In this document: piece by piece, positions 5,836 to 8,220 of the stretch
Layout: every line of letters starts with the position of its first letter
Numbering within the stretch: position 1 is the stretch's first letter
Source of the DNA: Pseudomonadota bacterium
Lineage (GTDB): Bacteria > Pseudomonadota > Gammaproteobacteria > Burkholderiales > Burkholderiaceae_F
DNA length: 8,220 nt
Reading direction: 5' to 3'
NCBI GenBank assembly: GCA_021823635.1
Contig: JAKANT010000052.1
Location: 1-8,220, forward strand
Translations under genes and position numbers: made by a program
Notes under the pieces: model-generated
The model's database searches: none
What the model was told of the DNA's origin: nothing
The model's input: only the letters and a program-made list of their open reading frames with translations

Positions 5836-6957
5836 ATGCATTCCGGTGCGCTGCTGCTGCTGGCCGCCAAGGCGCTCGCGATCGCGGCGCTGCCGCTCGC
5901 CTACGTATGGCTTTCGCGCGCGCGAGACAAGTTCCGCAAGCTCGCGTGGGTGACCGCATTGCTGACGCTCGACCTGATCATGTTCGGCAGCTTCACGCGG
6001 CTGACCGATTCGGGGCTTGGCTGTCCCGACTGGCCCGGGTGCTACGGCCACTCCAACCCGTTGTCGGCGGGCGAACCGATCCGCGCCGCCGAGACGGCGC
6101 TGCCCTCGGGGCCGGTGACGATGACAAAAGCGTGGATCGAGATGCTGCACCGCTACTTCGCGATGGCGGTCGGCGTGTTGATCATCGTGCTGATGGTCAT
6201 GGCTTGGCTGCGGCGCCGGCGCGAACCATCCCGTTCGCCAGCGTTGGCGACATGGATTTTCGTCGCCGTGTGCCTGCAAGGCGCTTTCGGCGCCTGGACC
6301 GTCACGATGAAGCTACAGCCGGCCATCGTCACTGCGCACCTGCTGGGCGGCATGACATTGCTGGCGCTTTTGGTGTGGCTGGCGCTGCGCGAGGACGAAA
6401 GACCCGTGGCACCGCCCGCCGCGGCGCTGCGCTGGCCCGCGTTCATCGCCTTCGTCGTGCTGGTCGTGCAGATCGCGCTCGGCGGCTGGGTCAGCACCAA
6501 TTACGCGGTGATGGCCTGCCCGGACTTTCCGCTGTGCCAAGGCGTGTTCGCGCCGCGCGACATGGACTTCAGTCATGGCTTCACGCTGTGGCGCGACCTC
6601 GGCATGACCGGCGGCGAGGCGGCAGCGCCGATTCCTTTTCAGGCGCTGGTGGCCATCCACTGGGCGCACCGCACGTTCGCGTACGTCGCCTTCGCCGTTC
6701 TCGGATGGCTGGCCTGGCGCGCGTCGAAGTTCGACGACACGCGGCGCATCGCGCGCGCCATTTTCGCGCTGTTGGTGGTGCAGTTCGCCACCGGCCTGTC
6801 GAACGTCGTGCTGCAGTGGCCGCTCGCGCTGGCGGTGCTGCACAGCGGCGGCGCCGCGCTGCTGGTGGCGCTGGTGGTGGCGATCAACCATCGCGCCTGG
6901 CGCGCGCCGCGAGCAGCGCCGTCGCCAGTCGCCGCTGCGGGCCGCGGCGCGGGGTAA
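5836..6957 (+). CDS. ctaA: Heme A synthase (CtaA/COX15 family)
   Basis: This 373-residue polytopic membrane protein (about eight helices) oxidises the C8 methyl of heme O to a formyl group, giving heme A. It shows the two-fold repeat of the family. The first half has GSFTRLTDSGLGCPDWPGC (51-69), with a Cys pair C63/C69; the ExxH motif EMLH (102-105); and TAHLLGG (166-172). The second half has GGWVSTNYAVMACPDFPLC (216-234), with Cys pair C228/C234; HWAHR (275-279); and VLHSGG (334-339). Candidate heme ligands are H105, H168, H275 or H278, and H336. All four expected His sites and the catalytic-type Glu are present, so the enzyme looks intact. The Ala/Arg/Pro-rich C-terminal tail (352-373) is variable. 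It lies 9 nt after the Sco-like gene and 12 nt before ctaB. Confidence 0.97.
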   Translation: MHSGALLLLAAKALAIAALPLAYVWLSRARDKFRKLAWVTALLTLDLIMFGSFTRLTDSGLGCPDWPGCYGHSNPLSAGEPIRAAETALPSGPVTMTKAWIEMLHRYFAMAVGVLIIVLMVMAWLRRRREPSRSPALATWIFVAVCLQGAFGAWTVTMKLQPAIVTAHLLGGMTLLALLVWLALREDERPVAPPAAALRWPAFIAFVVLVVQIALGGWVSTNYAVMACPDFPLCQGVFAPRDMDFSHGFTLWRDLGMTGGEAAAPIPFQALVAIHWAHRTFAYVAFAVLGWLAWRASKFDDTRRIARAIFALLVVQFATGLSNVVLQWPLALAVLHSGGAALLVALVVAINHRAWRAPRAAPSPVAAAGRGAG

Positions 6958-6969
6958 ACTTCCTCCCCC

Positions 6970-7872
6970 ATGCAAGCGCCCGTCGATCACACGTTCGCCG
7001 CCTCACTGCCGCAGCTGGCGCGCCAGTACTGGTCGCTGACCAAGCCGCGCGTCACCCAGTTGGCGCTGTTCTGCGCGGTGATCGGCATGCTGCTGTCCAC
7101 GCCGCAGCTGCCGCCGCTCGCTCTCGTGGTCAAGGCGACGATCGGCATCTGGCTGCTGGCTGGCGCCGCATTTGCCGTGAATTCGATCATTGAGCGGCAC
7201 ATCGACGCCAAGATGGCGCGCACGCGCATGCGGCCGCTGGCCGCCGGCGAGCTGAGCCCCTCGGCGGCGATCGTGTTCTCCGGGCTGATCGGCGGCGCCG
7301 GAATGTGGGTGCTGTACACGCAAGTCAATGCGCTGACGATGTGGCTGACGTTCGCGACCTTCGTCGGCTACGCCGTCGTGTACACGGTGTTGCTGAAGCC
7401 CTATACGCCGCAGAACATCGTGATCGGCGGCATGAGCGGTGCCATGCCGCCGGTGCTCGGGTGGGCGGCGATCACCGACAGCGCGCCGGCGCAGGCGTGG
7501 TTGCTGGCGCTGATCATCTTCGTGTGGACGCCGCCGCACTTCTGGTCGCTGGCGTTGTACCGCCTCGACGATTACCGCCGCTCCGGGCTGCCGATGCTGC
7601 CGGTGACGCACGGACTGCGCATCACGCAGCTACACATCCTGCTGTACACGCTGGTGCTGGTGGCGACGACGCTGCTGCCGTTCGCGATCGCGATGGCGGG
7701 CCTGGTCTACCTGACGGCGGCACTTTTGCTCGGCGCCGGGTTCATCGCGTTCGCATGGCGTCTGTACCGGCGCTACAGCGACGCCTTGGCGCGTGCCACG
7801 TTCAACTACTCGATCGTCTATCTGGCGGCCCTGTTTGGCGCGCTGCTGATCGATAAATATTTGAACGCCTGA
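6970..7872 (+). CDS. ctaB: Protoheme IX farnesyltransferase (heme O synthase, CtaB/CyoE)
   Basis: This 300-residue UbiA-type prenyltransferase with about eight or nine helices attaches a farnesyl group to heme B to make heme O, the substrate of CtaA. Family signatures are LTKPRV (23-28); the first Asp-rich-type motif [20 protein letters not shown] (71-90), with N71, E75, D79 and R84; [12 protein letters not shown] (143-154); WTPPHFW (186-192); and [17 protein letters not shown] (199-215), the second motif. The protein appears complete. The ATG at 6970 has no SD: the 12 nt before it are ACTTCCTCCCCC, pyrimidine-rich. The ctaA stop TAA lies in the same frame four codons upstream, so no earlier start is possible. 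Translation probably relies on reinitiation after ctaA. Confidence 0.97.
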   Translation: MQAPVDHTFAASLPQLARQYWSLTKPRVTQLALFCAVIGMLLSTPQLPPLALVVKATIGIWLLAGAAFAVNSIIERHIDAKMARTRMRPLAAGELSPSAAIVFSGLIGGAGMWVLYTQVNALTMWLTFATFVGYAVVYTVLLKPYTPQNIVIGGMSGAMPPVLGWAAITDSAPAQAWLLALIIFVWTPPHFWSLALYRLDDYRRSGLPMLPVTHGLRITQLHILLYTLVLVATTLLPFAIAMAGLVYLTAALLLGAGFIAFAWRLYRRYSDALARATFNYSIVYLAALFGALLIDKYLNA

Positions 7873-7904
7873 TGCGGGCGCCCAGCAACGCCGCTTCATG
7901 GTGA
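7872..7904 (+). CDS. Candidate 10-codon coupling mini-ORF between ctaB and the SenC gene
   Basis: The ATG at 7872 overlaps the ctaB stop as TGATG and opens a frame that reads [10 protein letters not shown] and stops at 7902-7904. That stop overlaps an ATG of the downstream Sco gene (7904), again as TGATG. The peptide resembles nothing known. If translated, it could hand ribosomes from ctaB to the Sco gene, which has no visible SD. The sequence arrangement is seen directly; translation is speculation. Confidence 0.25.
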   Translation: MRAPSNAASW

Positions 7905-8220
7905 TGCCGAGTCGTCTGGTCGCCCTCGCGTTGGTCGCGCTTCTGGCCGCCTGCCGGCCGTCGGTGCAGCCGTTCAACAACGTCGACATCACCGGCGCGA
8001 GCTACGCGCGCGAGTTCTCGCTGACCGATCACACCGGCACCCGGCGCACGCTGGCCGATTACCGTGGCAAGGTGGTGGTGGTGTTCTTCGGCTACACCCA
8101 TTGCCCGGACGTTTGCCCGACCACGATGGCCGACATGGCCGAGGTCAAGCGCCGGCTCGGCAAGGACGGCGAGCGGCTGCAAGTGATCTTCATCACCGTG
8201 GATCCGGCGCGCGATACCGC
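7898..8220 (+). CDS. SCO1/SenC family copper chaperone, lipoprotein, N-terminal part (runs off the right edge)
   Basis: The first 107 codons of a Sco1/SenC/PrrC protein are present; the family is usually about 190-220 residues. A lipoprotein signal peptide, RLVALALVALLAAC (6-19), ends in the lipobox LAAC, predicting lipidation of C19 and anchoring on the periplasmic side of a membrane. FSLTDHTG (40-47), GKVVVVFFGYTHCPDVCPTT (57-76) and FITVDPARDT (98-107) are the Sco core. C69 and C73 of CPDVC are the copper or thiol ligands. The distal His ligand lies beyond the window. Sco1 helps metallate or reduce the CuA site of oxidase subunit II. The in-frame stop at 7862 limits the start to the ATG at 7898 or the one at 7904; the second couples to the mini-ORF. 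No SD precedes either. The gene lies 25 nt after ctaB. Confidence 0.95.
   Translation, partial: MVMPSRLVALALVALLAACRPSVQPFNNVDITGASYAREFSLTDHTGTRRTLADYRGKVVVVFFGYTHCPDVCPTTMADMAEVKRRLGKDGERLQVIFITVDPARDT

Noticed and set aside
5751..7193. Plus-strand open frame of 480 codons overlapping ctaA in another frame
   Set aside because: It crosses from the Sco-like gene through ctaA into ctaB, all of which are clearly real. The product is Ala/Arg-rich with no membrane or family pattern.

Overview
The window is GC-rich and densely coded, and its protein families and gene order point to a betaproteobacterium, most likely of the order Burkholderiales. This is inferred from gene content: an aa3-type cytochrome oxidase assembly cluster containing a small DUF2909 'twin transmembrane' gene, next to a prkA-yeaH-spoVR stress operon. 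I cannot assign genus or species. I see no rRNA, tRNA, CRISPR array, insertion sequence, integrase or phage gene.

Left block (1-3982, minus strand): an operon read right to left as prkA (AAA+ protein kinase/ATPase, 3982-2030), yeaH (DUF444, von Willebrand A-like, 2004-709) and spoVR (712 to beyond the left edge). The first two genes are 25 nt apart. The last two overlap by 4 nt (GTGA), and a consensus Shine-Dalgarno (SD) sequence fixes a GTG start for spoVR. In enterobacteria these three proteins act in stationary-phase, nitrogen-starvation or general stress physiology.

Middle (3983-4465): a 258-nt non-coding leader upstream of prkA with several small dyads, then a 65-residue two-helix membrane protein (DUF2909) on the minus strand. 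Only 27 nt separate its start codon from that of divergent SURF1.

Right block (4466-8220, plus strand): a compact cluster for maturing a heme-copper cytochrome c oxidase. The order is SURF1, a membrane-anchored Sco/thioredoxin-like protein, ctaA (heme A synthase), ctaB (heme O synthase) and an Sco1/SenC lipoprotein cut by the right edge. CtaB farnesylates heme B to heme O, CtaA oxidises heme O to heme A, SURF1 helps place heme A in subunit I, and Sco proteins help load copper into the CuA site of subunit II. The oxidase subunit genes (coxA/B/C) are not in the window.

Nothing here is clearly an undescribed system; most of it is recognisable core metabolism. The points most worth a second look are the divergent Sco-like protein at 5215-5826, which keeps a CxxxC pair and a candidate histidine ligand, and the DUF2909 gene divergent from SURF1. 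A 10-codon mini-ORF also bridges ctaB and the SenC gene through two TGATG junctions where no SD is visible.
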